A DNA stretch of 64,000 nucleotides from Costus lasius. Taxonomy: Eukaryota > Streptophyta > Magnoliopsida > Zingiberales > Costaceae. The stretch is from NCBI GenBank assembly GCA_027563935.2, contig CM050454.1, positions 22,379,501 to 22,443,500 of the forward strand. The letters run 5' to 3'. Position numbers and translations under genes: made by a program. This document shows, in pieces, positions 42,589 to 55,369 of the stretch. The notes beneath the pieces are model-generated. The model saw only the letters and a list, made by a program, of their open reading frames with translations. It ran no database searches and was not told the origin of the DNA. Position 1 is the first letter of the stretch, and each line of letters opens with the position of its first letter.

Positions 42589-45142
42589 TTATGACCCTTA
42601 TTGCAATACAAAAAAAAATAGCAGCTCACTAGACTCATTCCAATTTGATTCTAGTTTGATCCAATTAATCTAACCTAATCAACTCTTGGCCCAATTTACT
42701 TAGCACCCACTAAATTGATATATAGTGTCAATAATATTGTTTAGGAGATACAGAGATCAATACTACATATCAAAGCATAGCTTCTTTATATTGTTATAAT
42801 ATTGCTCAAATTAGGAGATGCAGACATCAATACTACGTATCAATACTCGTATTTTATTATATAGACAATATGTTCACTTGGATATTTATCCCTACAAACA
42901 TTTATATTGTTGAAAGCAAAAAATAAATAATTAATTAATTTGTAGCTCGCGTAAATAAGAGATTTTGAATTTTTTTTTTCCACAACAAATTCCCGATTTT
43001 GACCAAATTTGGGCGAGCAAGCATAAAAAAAAAAGCTACTCATGTTTTAGTCAAAATTATAAATTTTTACTACAATATAGTGTATAAGAGAGGAGTGGAA
43101 AAAAATAGTGCAAACAAAATTAAAGAGTATTTTGACTAGGAAGCTGTAAGCGAGGAAGCATTTACTCTTAGGTTAAAATTTTTATGTGTGAATTTAGAGA
43201 AAGAAAAGATTCTTTTTAAAGCAGCAATTAGGCATAATTATTTATTTAGACTTCTCTGCTCTTATAATAATGCAAAGCCATTTTATTTAAATTTTCAGAC
43301 TTAAATTATTTTTTAAAGTTATTTTAATTTTAAGGGAATAATAGTTTTTTATTTCGAATGTGACCACCAAATACATTATTATTATGACATATCTCATTTT
43401 CATGAAATACATAATTTTAATTATGTACATTTTTTATTATGACATATCTCATTTTCATGAAATACATAATTTTAATTATGTACATTTTTTTAATTGTGTT
43501 CCTTATATTTAGTATGTACAATATTTTCTTTGAATAAAAATTTTCATGTATAATATCGCTCATGTCAATATAATTATTAAGTACCTTATGTACATGATCT
43601 TCATAATGTCCATGATAATTATGCATATTACTTTTATCATGGATATTATGATTGCCATTTGCATGTACATTATTTTTATATGTAAATTAAGTGTATTTCC
43701 AAAATGTATATTATGATAATTATACACTTTATATTTTTTTATAACAAATACATTATTTATGTATATTATGACCATTATATTTTATATTATGTTTATATTT
43801 TGCATAATGTCTATAAATATTAGTTTAAATATTTAGATTACACATTATACTCGTACTAATTTGACCCAAGCCAAATTCAGTTAAATCAGATGATCAAATC
43901 TCAAATAATTATAAGTTATCCTGTAAACTAGGCAAAACCCTTACATTTAGGATCATTAGCCTAATTTATAAATGACATTACCCTTTTAAAATAAATTTAA
44001 AAATTTTGAGATATTACAATTTAAATTAAATTACATGATAAGATTTTTTATAAAACAAAACAAAATATGTTTTATTAAAATAGAATTAATTCTATTTAAT
44101 ATAGAATTATTAATCTATTTTAAAAGTGATTTTATTAAATTATTACTTTATATTTATTTATTTATGACGGTAGAAATAATATCTTAATCCACACATTATT
44201 GTACACAAAGCACAACAAATAATTGAAAGATATAACTTATAATTGAAAGATAAATATTTTATGTGGGGGCACCATCCCCAGCCAGCCTTAAATCAAAATA
44301 TTTAAGTACCGATATCACTTATCCAAAGCAGCATTAATGGTGGATGGGGGCACTGTCCCCGCATTCGAGTTTTTTCCGGGGGTTGGTAGGGATCTAAGAC
44401 TCATAAGACTTGAAGGAATTGTGACAGAAAACCACGGAGTAAGTGGCAATAAGGAGAGACTATATTAAAGCAAGGTAGTAAATAGGAATTCCAAGCTTGC
44501 AGTTTACAAAAGTGAAAAGATCAGTTTAAAAAATAGCTCAATGGTATTTTTTGAATATACAAGAGGCTGTCGTAATCAAGAAAACTAGTTAAGATAGATG
44601 AGTACAAAAATATGTATACCATGGAGGATCGCCTGTTAACTACGAATCTTTGAAAACAGCGAGGGGTTGATGACCGCCGCAGATAGGAAAAAGGCAGTGT
44701 ATCCTATGAATTTTGATTTAGAAGGAGAATCTGAGTATACATAAAATACAGGCATTATAGATATGACTTCGGCTTCTTATATAAATAAAATATATATTTT
44801 GGCAAATTTCTTCTATGGGAAGCTGACAATCCTAATAAAGATTTGATGAAAAATCCAAAACTCAGAACCTTTCTCAAAAATAATAGTAATAATAATCTCA
44901 GCATAAACTAAGACCTTATAGACATCCGTTGCGTTAAACTTCCACATAAGTTCTCGTTGTTTGTTAGTAAAAAGAACCTACCGAGAATTGATGTAAAATA
45001 AAAGCGAGGAAACCACAATAGGATTTGGATGAGTTCCTTTGAATAATTTTAATTCCTGCCAAGGAAAGTAAATTCCTAACAAATTTCTGGACTCCTGCGG
45101 AAGATTAAAAAGGATCTCGTAGAGAAAAGAAATCCTTGTGCC
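42589..45142. other. AT-rich intergenic region
   Basis: No gene seen. It holds a two-copy 55-bp tandem repeat (43380-43490), repeated TTATGTACATTATT-like words to 43800, and two GGGGGCAC(C/T)..CCCC words at 44268 and 44345. 44400-45140 has normal composition but no protein match. Confidence 0.5.
43380..43490. repeat. 55-bp tandem duplication
   Basis: The stretch starting GACATATCTCATTTTCATG at 43386 recurs at 43441 with essentially no change. Confidence 0.85.
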
Positions 45143-45147
45143 AAAAG

Positions 45148-45652
45148 TATAAGACTTGTGAATACAAAATACATGTCATAGTAATGAAATAAAAATGCGA
45201 AAACGTAATATTAGATCGACATATCTCTAGCCATTGCTAATTTATCACGCACACACTTTTCTTTTGCTTTGCTTCGTGCAAGAAATGCTGGGCTCTAGCA
45301 AATTGCTCAGATGGTGTTGTCTTAGTGTTTGCCAAGCACAGGACCTCTCTCACACCGAGTTGCTTAAATCACTCGACGATTTTTGCCATCAAACAAATGT
45401 CGTAATACAACCTCTATTTATAGATAAATCTGGATCTAATTTTTGGTGGACTACTAACCATGCTTTAATTATTAAATAATATTATTAGAGACATGGATGA
45501 CATTGATTACATCCCATGTTCTAATTATATTTAATAATATTTTATTTATTTAATAATAAAATATTAGAGATATGGGTTACACCCCATGTTCTAATATTAT
45601 TATTAAATAATACTCTTTATTAGTTACCACGTCACGATGGTAACTATTTACA
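45148..45652 (-). repeat. 3' LTR of Copia-2 (505 bp)
   Basis: Plus-strand ends TATAAGAC and TATTTACA. It carries about 40 extra bases (near 45365-45404) relative to the 5' LTR. A TATA-like CTATAAATAG is on the minus strand at 45414-45423. Confidence 0.9.
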
Positions 45653-45665
45653 TTCTCCCACTTGG
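45653..45665 (-). other. Polypurine tract of Copia-2
   Basis: The minus strand reads CCAAGTGGGAGAA next to the 3' LTR, the usual copia plus-strand priming site. Confidence 0.8.
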
Positions 45666-45920
45666 TCTAACCAAAATTAATCATGGATCTCAAAACTTTA
45701 TTAAAAAATTAATTGCATGGATCATGGCGATAGGTCCTTTAATAATAAGTATTATCTTCCATGTATCACGCTGCATTTAATTTCTTAGTTGCAACAAAAT
45801 GAATAAATTTTATATTTATTCTAGGTCCTCAATATTTTGTTGTACTCAACATAAAAATATGCACTTTAGAATGAGTAAATAATACAGTAAGAGTCTCAGT
45901 AATATTTCATATTACAAAAA

Positions 45921-46468
45921 TCACATAATAGGACCAAGTGCCATTTGTACTACATGATCCTTAATACCCTTTGGTGGCATGCCTTTTGTCAAAGGATCAG
46001 CAATCATCAATTCAGTATTAATGTGAACAACAGTCACTTTGTTTTCTTTAACCCGTTCCCTTATGGCTAAATACTTAATGTCGATATGCTTACTTCGACT
46101 TCCACTCTTATTGTTTTTAACCAAAAAAAACCGCAGCTGAATTGTCACAGTACATCTTTAGAGGCTTAGAAATTGAATCCACAATTCTAAGTCCATGTAA
46201 GAAACTCTTCAACCATACACCATGTGAGGTTGCCTCAAAACAAGAAACGAACTCAGCTTCCATGGTAGAAGTAGCAGTCAAAGTCCGCTTTGAACTCCTC
46301 CAAGATACATCACCGCCAGCAAACATAAATACATATCTAGATGTGGACTTTCTTGAATCCACACAGCTAGTAAAGTCTAAATCAACGTAGCCAACTATCT
46401 CCAAATGGTCAGTTCGTCTATACATTAGCATGTAGTCTTTCGTTCCTTTAAGGTATCTCAATACCTTC
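45921..46468 (-). pseudogene. RNase H of Copia-2, C-terminal part
   Basis: Frame 46117-46461: RYLKGTKDYMLMYRRTDHLE, VDLDFTSCVDSRKSTSRYVF, SWRSSKRTLTATSTMEAEFV and MYCDNSAAVFF, then a frame change at an 8-base A run (46121-46128). It continues in 45921-46110 (SKHIDIKYLAIRERV, ADPLTKGMP, stop). The DDD/E-type RNaseH residues are recognisable. The upstream half of the domain is beyond the inserted LTR at 48314-48400. Confidence 0.85.
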
Positions 46469-48313
46469 TGTTGGTGTATATGCCCTTAGACCCGTTGTTG
46501 GTCTAGTTTGTACTACTTGATATTGATATTTAATATATCATTATGACATTGTCGTTATTATGCTATGTTTACATCTGCGATTATGTACATGGATAATAAT
46601 GTCCCTGGAGACAGATTGTATCTGTGCTCAAACGGTGTGTCCCCGGTCGAGTACTTGAGTGGATAAGGGACAGCTCTGGTACATGTGAGACTGGTATATG
46701 GGCTGGTTACGCACGGGGTGCTAACGCAGGCATATGGGTATATCAGTGATGGATATACTGGACTGACTCGCTGTGAGGCTCTGACTTGGTGTCATGAGTT
46801 AACCTCACAAGTGACAGGAGATGCATTGATCCCTTGACTTGAGGTCATTGACTCTTCTGTATGGTTAGGAACATGCTTTGATACAACCTAACGCCTCGCC
46901 GTAAGCTGGGAGGTCATAACGGTTGTCATTGGGTATGCGACGACCCATATGAGAAGATCAATGAACAGACATAGGATTGGCCCCTTCCTACGGGAAGCTT
47001 GATATCCACGGGGCCCCCTATGGTTGCATGACTAAAAGTGTATGGCCATACCCAGGTGAAAGCCTGATTTAGTCATGACCATGAGATTGGGTAAAAACAA
47101 AGTGGTGACACACTTTGTCCAATCAGATATCAATTCGGCAAAGAGACTGTAATGCATCGGTATCTTATTGCGATGATGGGGATGTCGATGTGATATCCAT
47201 TCCGAAGACTTGGGTAGCAGCGATGCACTGCTAGGTGCCAATCACTGCTTGTGATGACTGGGTTCATCACTGCCAATGTCTGAGGAACCTACAGGGTCGC
47301 ACAACTTGAACTCGGGTTCTCGCATTGATCGGGTAGCCTATTGATTGAGTTATTGGATAACTCAGATCTGTTTGGGAGAATCCATCAGCACCACTGTGCT
47401 AGATGAGATGAAAGGAATCATTTGGAGCTAACTTATTTTTGGGCCTAGTAGGCCAAATGGGCCCAATAGACCAAGTTGGGCTAATAGGCCAAATGGGCTC
47501 AATGAACCATTTGAGCCAAATGGGCCAAGAGGGATAGGCGCAAGTCACTTGGAGTGAGCTTGGCGCATATCTTTGAGGAAGACAAATCCAAGTGGTGCAT
47601 CTCACTTAAAGAGAGAAGTTTGGAGCTTCTCACTTTGAATGGGTGAATGAACTTGGGCGGATGGGACTTGGAGTGGACGAATTGGGTTTTACCACTTGAA
47701 GAGGTGTGTCTCTTCATGAAGTGGTGTGCCTCTTCACTTGTGAAGAGGTGCACCTATTCATGGGTATATAAACCCCCTAGCCCCCCTTTTGTCGGGTTAC
47801 ACTCTCCTCTCCTCTTCCCTTTGTCGCCACTCTTGAGGTATTCGGCCATTAAGAGAGTTTGACTCTCTTCCTTACTTGATTCAGTTCCTGCAAGCTCCTT
47901 GTCGCCCTCCTCCCCAAAGTTGGACTTTGGCTTGGGCTGATTCCTGTTCAGATCGTGGTCGAGTGCTTCAAGAGTTGGACTCCGACGAAGCTCCACCTCC
48001 TCTCCTTGGCATCTCCTCAGGAGTTGGCGCAAGTGATTGAGGAAGTCTCCCAAAGGCGTGGATCTTCTTCCCGAGGCTAGCACCGGACGTGGAAGAAGAG
48101 GACTCGAGGTTCGGCTGTGTACGAGACTGCAGAGGGCGCACACTTGGGCGCATGCATCGCATCTCTTGATTTGCATCAAGGTATCATCTCCTACTCACCG
48201 TGTCGATCTCCTCGCAAGACTCGATCTTCTGGGTTTTTGGGACTGGCCTGTTTCAGGGATTGCTTCCGCTGTGCTTGTCTGTAAAATTTTAAAATCCCTA
48301 GGGTTTCCCAACA
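46469..48313 (+). mobile_element. Solo LTR of family 1 nested in Copia-2, TSD CCTTC
   Basis: Starts TGTTGGTGTATATG and ends GGGTTTCCCAACA, about 1.85 kb, flanked by CCTTC (46464-46468 and 48314-48318). It matches the complement of 3110-5060. Joining the flanks restores the Copia-2 RNaseH order (WRATKKV | LRYLKGTKDY), proving insertion into an existing element. It has the opposite orientation to Copia-2. A TATA box TATATAAA lies at 47765-47772. Confidence 0.92.
47765..47772 (+). promoter_or_regulatory. TATA box of the family 1 LTR
   Basis: TATATAAA, followed by CCCCCTAGCCCCC, at about 1.3 kb into the LTR. Confidence 0.55.
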
Positions 48314-49420
48314 CCTTCTTAGTAGCTCTCCAATGATCCATACCTGGATTACTCTGATATCTTCCTAACATTCCCACAACAAATGCAATGTCAAGTCTTG
48401 TACAGACCTAAGCATACATCTTCCCACAATAGAAGCATATGGGATGTTTTTCATTTGTTCCTTTTCAAACTCATTTTTCAGACATTGATTCAAATTGAAT
48501 CTATCACCCTTCACAATAGGTGCTACACTTGGTGAACAATCTTTCATCCGAAATCTTTCTAAGACTTTATTGATATAGGTTTCTTGTGATAATCTCAAAA
48601 TACTTCAAGATCTATCTCTGTGAATCTTAATGCCAATGACATAAGAAGCTTCACCCATATCCTTCATGTCTAAATTCTTAGAAAGAAATTATTTCACCTC
48701 ATATAACATTCCCTTGTCATTAGTGGCAAGTAAAATATCATCTACATATAGAACAAGAAAACAAATTTTGCTCCCAGTAACCTTATGGTATATACATTGA
48801 TCCATGACATTTTCTACAAAACCAAATGAAGATATAATATAATGAAATTTTAAATACCATTGGCGGGAGGCTTTTTTCAATCCATATATAGACTTTTAAG
48901 CTTGTACACTAAATGCTCACCTTCACTAGAGAAGAATCCTTCTGGTGGTTTCATATAAACAACCTTCTCTAAATCACCATTCAAAAATGTCATTTTCACA
49001 TCCATTTGATGTAATTCCAAATCAAAATGTGTAACTAATGTCATAATAATTCGAAAGGAATCTTTTCTAGATACAGGAGAAAAAGTCTCCGTATAGTCAA
49101 CTCCTTCTCGTTGAGTCGTTGAGTAAATCCTTTGGTTACAAGTCTAGCCTTATATCTCTCAACATTGCCTGATGAGTCCTTTTTTGTTTTAAAGATCCAT
49201 TTACAACCTATGGCTTTTGCACCATTTGGCAATGTGACAAGATCCCAAACATTGTTAGTTGCCATTGAATTCATCTCATCCTGCATGACATCATACCATA
49301 ATAGAGATTTATCACAACTTATAGCTTGTGAAAACGTTTCAGGATCATTTTCGGCTCCAACATTAAAATCAGATTCTTATAGATACACAATATAATCATT
49401 AGGTATTGCTGACCTTTTCT
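48314..49420 (-). pseudogene. Copia reverse transcriptase of Copia-2
   Basis: Blocks from right to left: VWDLVTLPNGAKAIGCKWIF and YKARLVTKGFTQR (49120-49260), a damaged middle, KKASRQWYLKFHYIISSFGF (48820-48890), the catalytic FLVLYVDDILLATND (YVDD, about 48730-48775), LSQETYINKVLERFRMKDCS, and finally the start of RNaseH reaching the LTR insertion. Frameshifts at about 49090, 48890, 48690 and 48600. The enzyme copies element RNA into DNA. Confidence 0.85.
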
Positions 49421-49427
49421 CTCTAGT

Positions 49428-50885
49428 TTATCTTCTTAATGTTGTGCTACCATTTTCCTCAGGAATTTCTTGTAGAGAATGTTGCTCAACTGGTTGCTCC
49501 ACATTTTCTAATAATTGTGGAACTACTGGATCTACTAGAGTATCATCAGTAATGATTTGTGGGGTTTCATTAATTGATTGTTCAACACCCGTTTGACATT
49601 GAGGGGTGGTTTGAACAATAATTAACCTATCACTTATAGTAGGAGCTTGATTATTAGAAATATCTTTCTCATGAACTAAGTCATGAGATAGATCACTCCC
49701 ACTAATCAAGTCACTCTCAAGAAATTTAGCATTTTTTGATTCCACAAACCTAATGTTATTTGATGGACAATAAAACCTGTATCCCTTAGACTTTTCTGCA
49801 TATCCAATGAAATACCCTCTTATAGTCTTTGGGTCCAACTTCTTCTCATTTGGATTATAAACTCTTATTTCAGAAGGGCATCCCCAAACGCATATATGTC
49901 TCAAACTTGGTTTCCAACCTTTCCATAATTCAAATGGTGTATTTGAAACAGCTTTGGTTGGAACTCGGTTTAATATATACACTGTCGTTTTAAGAGCTTA
50001 AGTCCATAATGATTTAGGAAGTTTGTAGCAACAAAGCATACTTCGCACCATATCCAATAATGTCTTGTTTCTTCTTTCTACCACACCATTTTGATCAGGC
50101 GAACCTGGCATGGTGTATTGGGCCACTATCTCATGCTCTTGAATAAACTTAGCAAATGGACCAGATGCTTGTCCATTCTCAGTATATCTACCATAATACT
50201 CTCCACCTCTATCTTATCTCACGATTTTTATTTGCTTACCGCATTGTTTCTCTAATTCTGCTTTAAATACTTTAAAAGCATCTAGTGCTTCACTTTTGTT
50301 ATGAAGCAAGTAGAGATACATGTATCGTGAGTAATCATCTATGAAGGTGATAAAGTATTTTTGACTAGAAGAATCTATTTCTGGACTACAAATGTCAGTA
50401 TGTATGATTTCTAATATATCTAAACTCCTCTTGGCACCTTTCTTTTTCTTGTTGGTCTGCTTTCCTTTTATGCAGTCCACACAAGTATCAAGATCACTAA
50501 AATCTAGAACATTAAGTATTTCATCATTTATTAATCTTTTAATTCTATCAATAGAACTATGCCCTAATCTTCGGTGCCATAACATAGAGGAATTCTCATT
50601 TATAACACATCTTTTAATACTAGCATTAGCATGCATCACATTGTGAGAAGCATTGTTTTGTAAGTTCATTTGAAAAAGACCATCAATCATTGTACCATTC
50701 CCAATAAGATTAGATCCATAATGTAAACTGAGACATGTATCTGAAAATTTAAAGGGATATCCAAAAGGTACAAGTCTTGAAACAGAAATTAAGTTTCTAG
50801 AGAAACTTGGAATATAAAATGTCTTTTCCAAATTTAATACAAAACTAGAATTTAGAACTAATTGACATGTTTCAACTGCTTCCAC
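49428..50885 (-). pseudogene. GAG-pre-integrase and integrase of Copia-2
   Basis: 50214-50885: protease end (NLISVSRLVPFG), then LWHRRLGHSSIDRIKRLI and CVDCIKGKQTNKKKK (zinc-binding H-H-C-C), then the core IIHTDICSPEIDSSSQKYFI (first Asp). A stop interrupts before DRGGEYYGRY (second Asp, about 50175-50210). It continues through PDQNGVVERRNKTLLDMV (Glu), a further stop, then YILNRVPTKAVSNTPFELWK and the C-terminal GYFIGYAEKSKGYRFYCP. Long runs stay open, so decay is moderate. Confidence 0.85.
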
Positions 50886-51010
50886 ATGTGATTGTATCTT
50901 GTTGCCTAAATAGATACACTACTCACTGCCGATTGGCTTCCTGTGGCTTAGAAAGCCCTACAAAGTATTAGAAACATGGATTGTAGAACCAGAATCAATC
51001 CATCAAGTGT
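50880..51010 (-). pseudogene. Protease active-site region of Copia-2
   Basis: The minus strand encodes WIDSGSTIHVSNTL, the copia protease loop (DSG), with a stop just before the W and another after 'SNTL'. It is followed by the frame at 50885. Confidence 0.7.
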
Positions 51011-51840
51011 TATAATGTACATCTACCATATTAGATTCATAACAAACAAATGAGATGTAATTACCTTTCTTTTCAAGCCAAACTTTGTGTTTGATACAGT
51101 CCTTCTTTACATGTCCCTTCTTTTTACAGAAGAAACATTTGATTTCTTTTTTGGCATCAGATTGGACTAATACCATACTTTTCTTCTTTTGTTTGACTTG
51201 AATATTCTTTCCTTTTACTGTCATATGTGCACTTTCACCCAATTCCATCACCAACCTCCCTTCCTCTTGAACACACATGGTCAAAAGTTCATTAATTGAC
51301 CATTTATCTTTATGTGTGTTATAAGAGATTTTGAAAGGTTCACACTAAGGTGGAAGAGAATTGAGTATAAAATGCACATGGAAAGACTCAGACATCTCAA
51401 TTTCTAGAGACTTTAATTGAGCCGCAATGTCCCTCATTTGCATGATGTGCTCATGCACATCTTTAACACTTGTGAGCTTCATTGATGACAACTTTGTCAT
51501 TATAGTGCTAGCAAGAGCTTTGTCAGAAGACTCAAATTGTTCATCAATAGCCTTCAATAAGTCTCTTACATAATCATTTATTTTTGTCTTTATGTACATC
51601 ATGTTGAGGCGATTTGATCGCTCCCAACGTTCATAAAGAGTAATTTCACCCTGAGTGCTAATATTAGAAGGTACAGGTGGTTCTTCTTTATGGATAGCAT
51701 AATCAATATCTATCCATCCTAATTAGAGAAGAATTCTTTCTCTCCAAATTTTATAGTTATCATTGTTGAGTTCAGGAATTTCACATTGGATATCAGAAAA
51801 ATTCACAGGTTGTATAACTGCATCAATTAAAATACACATC
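51003..51840 (-). pseudogene. Copia gag of Copia-2 with CCHC knuckle
   Basis: The N-terminal part (51600-51840) reads ELNNDNYKIWRERILLQLGW with a stop nearby. 51345-51602 reads KALASTIMTKLSSMKLTSVK and HEHIMQMRDIAAQLKSLEIE, the UBN2-type capsid region, stopping after 'LNSLPP'. 51003-51284 holds the zinc knuckle CFFCKKKGHVKKDC (C-x2-C-x4-H-x4-C). Gag packages element RNA. Two stops break it. Confidence 0.85.
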
Positions 51841-52780
51841 CTTATATTAAAAATTAGTTTGATGCAAAGACATAAATAATGTATTTATCAATGTAAAAAC
51901 ATGCTATAAAATTTTTATGTATGAATTAAATAACAATTAAACTGCCTGTGGGCTAAGTTTTAATCAAAGTTCATATGTTTTATTCATGATGAACTTATCA
52001 AATTATATTCCTTTTCTTAATCCCTGTGGGAAATTAAGAAAAATAATTTGATATTTCATCCTAATTAATCATACAAAATATAATAAAAATTTCAGTGGGA
52101 TAATTCTTATTATATTAAATATAATTAATCACCATTGATCTCATCCTAATTGGATGTGATCCTAGACCCATGTATAATTTATCATAATTAAAAATGTTGT
52201 GGCTACTTTTTAATTAATCAAAATTGTATGAATCATAATTTATGCAAGTACCAAAAGAAATTCTAGCAACAATTATACACATGATATTGCACTAGATATT
52301 TTGCATAAATAAATTATCCATAAATTGAACAAAATGCATATTAAATTTCCAAAATATATGATGGAAATTTAATCTGAAAAATTGCATAGTTCAATTATTA
52401 TATGTCATTAAATCAGAATATCCATCAAGAATGCATAATAATTCTTAAATATGCATAAGAGAAAATGACATAAATATGCTTATCCTAGATTATTGCAGAC
52501 ACTCAATAATGTTTTAGGGATGGCGCACATCCAAGGAAAAAGTTTTAGGTATAGATAATCGGGCATGTCCAAATATTATTTTGGGTAACGCATTATGCGT
52601 ACGTCCAAAATGGATTCGGGTAGCACCGATCACGCACATCCAAAACAAATTTCATTATGTAGCATCTATCCCAAAAACACAAGTATAGTAGTGCAAATAA
52701 TCTCCTTAAAGCATAAATAATTTAAAAATGAAAAATTAACCTCATTTTTTTTTAATATCAACAAGACAGATGCAAAACTT
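51841..52780 (-). other. 5' leader of Copia-2
   Basis: AT-rich untranslated sequence between the PBS and gag. No coding features. Confidence 0.6.
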
Positions 52781-52792
52781 GCTCTGATGCCA
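52781..52792 (-). other. Primer binding site of Copia-2
   Basis: The minus strand reads TGGCATCAGAGC, one base from the usual initiator-Met site TGGTATCAGAGC, two bases inside the LTR edge. Confidence 0.85.
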
Positions 52793-52794
52793 AC

Positions 52795-53255
52795 TATAAG
52801 ACATGTGAATACAAAATAATCTAGTAATTAAATAAAAATGTGGAAGCGTAATATTAGATCGACATACCTCCAGCCATTGCTGATTTATCATGCACAATAC
52901 TTCTTTTTTGCTTTGCGTCGTGCAAGAAATGCTGGGCTCTAGCAAACTGCTCAGATGATGTTGCCTTAGTGTTTGCCAAGCACATGACCTCTCTCACACT
53001 GGGTTGCTAACACAACCTCTATTTATAGATAAATTCGGATCTAATTTTGGTAGGCCACTAATCATGCTTTAATTATTAAATAATATTATTAAAGACATGG
53101 ATGACATCGATTACATCCCATGTTCTAATTATATTTAATAATACTTTATTTATTTAATAATAAAATATTAGAGATATAGGTTGCACCCCATGTTCTAATA
53201 TTATTATTAAATAATACTCTTTATTAGTTACCAATCACTACGGTAACTAATTACA
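52795..53255 (-). repeat. 5' LTR of Copia-2 (461 bp)
   Basis: Matches 45148-45652 apart from a ~40-bp length difference. A TATA-like CTATAAATAG reads on the minus strand at 53019-53028. Confidence 0.9.
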
Positions 53256-53260
53256 AAAAG

Positions 53261-55330
53261 CCCCAGGCTCGAACTCCATATTTCAAAAAACAATAAAGAT
53301 CAAAAGATTGCAACATAGAGTTTGCAATATTACAACAAAAGATCATCAATGCTGCAAAGACATTCAATAGAAGCAGAATGCTACAAGAAAATAAAAGATG
53401 AGAATGGTAAGTGGATAAGCAGTGTACCTTTTCCAAATTGCTGGATGCTATGAAGATAAGAGATTTGGAGAGGGGCGAAACCAAAACATTAGAAACAGAG
53501 TTTTTTTAGAACCCAACACTTGTTAAATAATGCTAGTGAATTCATATTAAACCAAGTCAAAATAATTTGTGATTTCGGAGTCAAAGAATTAAGTTCAACT
53601 TAACTAAAAAAAGAGATTCATGTTAGAAGAAAATTCAAACCAAATAAATCCAAATTTAGAATCCAAAATCCAGCAATCTCAGCTTAAAATTTTCCTGATT
53701 GATATAATTTAATACCGGTCAATGGGCTACCGATCTAGTACAAGCCCATTTTGGTATCCAACAGCAAGCCCTAATATGAAGTCATCACTAAAAAGCCTGT
53801 TTCCCAGATAGAAAGTAGTTGCCGAGCCCATCGCGAGGGCAGAAGCCTACAGATGAACTTGCCGAGAAGCCAATGCCCATTGTCACTGTTAAGCTTTGTC
53901 ACCATGAGCAGAAGTCGCCTCTAAGCTTGTCACTATTACTGGAAATTGTCGCTGAGACTGTACTGTCGTGTTCGTCGCCAGAATATGACATCGCTTTCGG
54001 ATTGGTCTCCAAAGAGAAAGTCTGTCACCGAGCCTCTTGCCGTCGGTCCCTCTACCGGAACCCTTATATCAGACGAATCTGCTCGCCATCGAGCTTGTCA
54101 CAGAGGTAGAGATCTGTCGATGCTGCTAAACTGGAGTCCGTTTCCTGCAAGCTTCCTCACTGGTTCCATAAGAGTCGATCATCAAGAACATCTGCCGCCA
54201 GATCTGCTCGCCATCGAGCTCGTCTCGTCACAAAGATGAAAACTCTGTTGCCTCGGCCAAACAGGCAGAACTCCCTCTTCGTTTTCCCGCAAACCCTTTC
54301 CAACTTTGGAAATATGTTCCAAAATCCAAGAATGTGCCGCTATACCATAACCCTTATCTGCCGCTAAATCTGCTCACCATCAAGCCTGTCACAGAGCTAT
54401 TGCCCTACCGGTTTTGAGATCAAAGGGAAAAGAGAATCCAAGATTGGAAATATGTTCAGATATGTCTCACGTCTGTCGTATTTTCCAGTTCGACTCAACC
54501 CAATAGTTTGCAGCTTGATTTTAGTGCCAACTAAGAAGTGTGCAGCAGATGCCATTCAAAAATATTACATCAGATTCGATCCGACTGAAGCCAATATTTC
54601 AAGTTCAATCCGATTCAACCCAAATCACCTCTGCAAATGGTTAGACGGCTTCAAATTGTAGTGCAGTGATTCAACTCAATATTTATAGAGATAATCAGAC
54701 TTGTTACAAAACACCAAGGCGATCGGCCCAATCCATATAATGTGTTCACCATAAAAATGCGTCAGGACCACAAGCTGTATTTCAGTAGTCAATCAGCCTT
54801 GAAGATAAAATATAGTGTTGATCAAAATTCTAAATCAATCGAGATTCATACTAAAATCCGAATTTGACTTTTACTCAAAGGTATCGAAATATTACCTCAG
54901 ATTAAGGCAAATATGCATTTGGCCAGGCATGGCCTCTAATCCAACCAAATTTATTATTCCAATACTCTAACCAGATTAAGGTCTAGTCAATTTGCTACAA
55001 TATGACGATTCAGCTTAACTTGAATTGAACCCTAATTTCATTACAAACGAACATCAGATGTCATTCAGCTCTAACCACAATATTGGAATTGATTCAAGTT
55101 GAAACCACCACAATAATTCGACTCGACTCACTAGCCCTTCCAATGCTAATTCCAATCCATCTACTGTTTAACAGCCTATTTACCAGGAAGGATTTTAGGA
55201 GGGAGAGAATGAGGAATAGAAAAATCCGTCGTTTACTAGGATGGATGGATCTAAAACAAAGGATTATTAGACAGATAGACGAGGGCAAAATCCCTTGTTT
55301 CATGTCCGTCCAAATTGGGCGGATTTATAG
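53261..55330. other. Unassigned spacer
   Basis: No supported gene. 53819-54240 is GC-richer and built of loosely repeated GTCACC/CTCGCCATCGAGC words, and 54440-55140 has repeated GATTCGATCCGACT-like words. Open frames here (53819-54109, 53946-54239, 55083-55544) overlap on several frames and look accidental. Confidence 0.4.
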
Positions 55331-55369
55331 TTCATGCCTCAAGCATGAGACGCCGCGCGCAGACGCTCG

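Larger units (their letters stand above)
45148..53255 (-). mobile_element. Complete copia element Copia-2, minus strand, TSD AAAAG
   Basis: LTRs at 45148-45652 (3') and 52795-53255 (5'). AAAAG lies on both outer flanks (45143-45147 and 53256-53260). The PBS is at 52781-52792 and the polypurine tract at 45653-45665. Coding order on the minus strand is gag, PR, INT, RT, RNaseH, as in copia. A family 1 solo LTR (46469-48313) is inserted in RNaseH; without it the element is about 6.26 kb. The LTR ends are TG...TA instead of TG...CA. Frameshifts and stops occur in every domain. Confidence 0.92.

Noticed and set aside
44400..45140. Possible organelle DNA insertion
   Set aside because: Composition differs from the neighbours but I could not recognise any plastid or mitochondrial gene in it.
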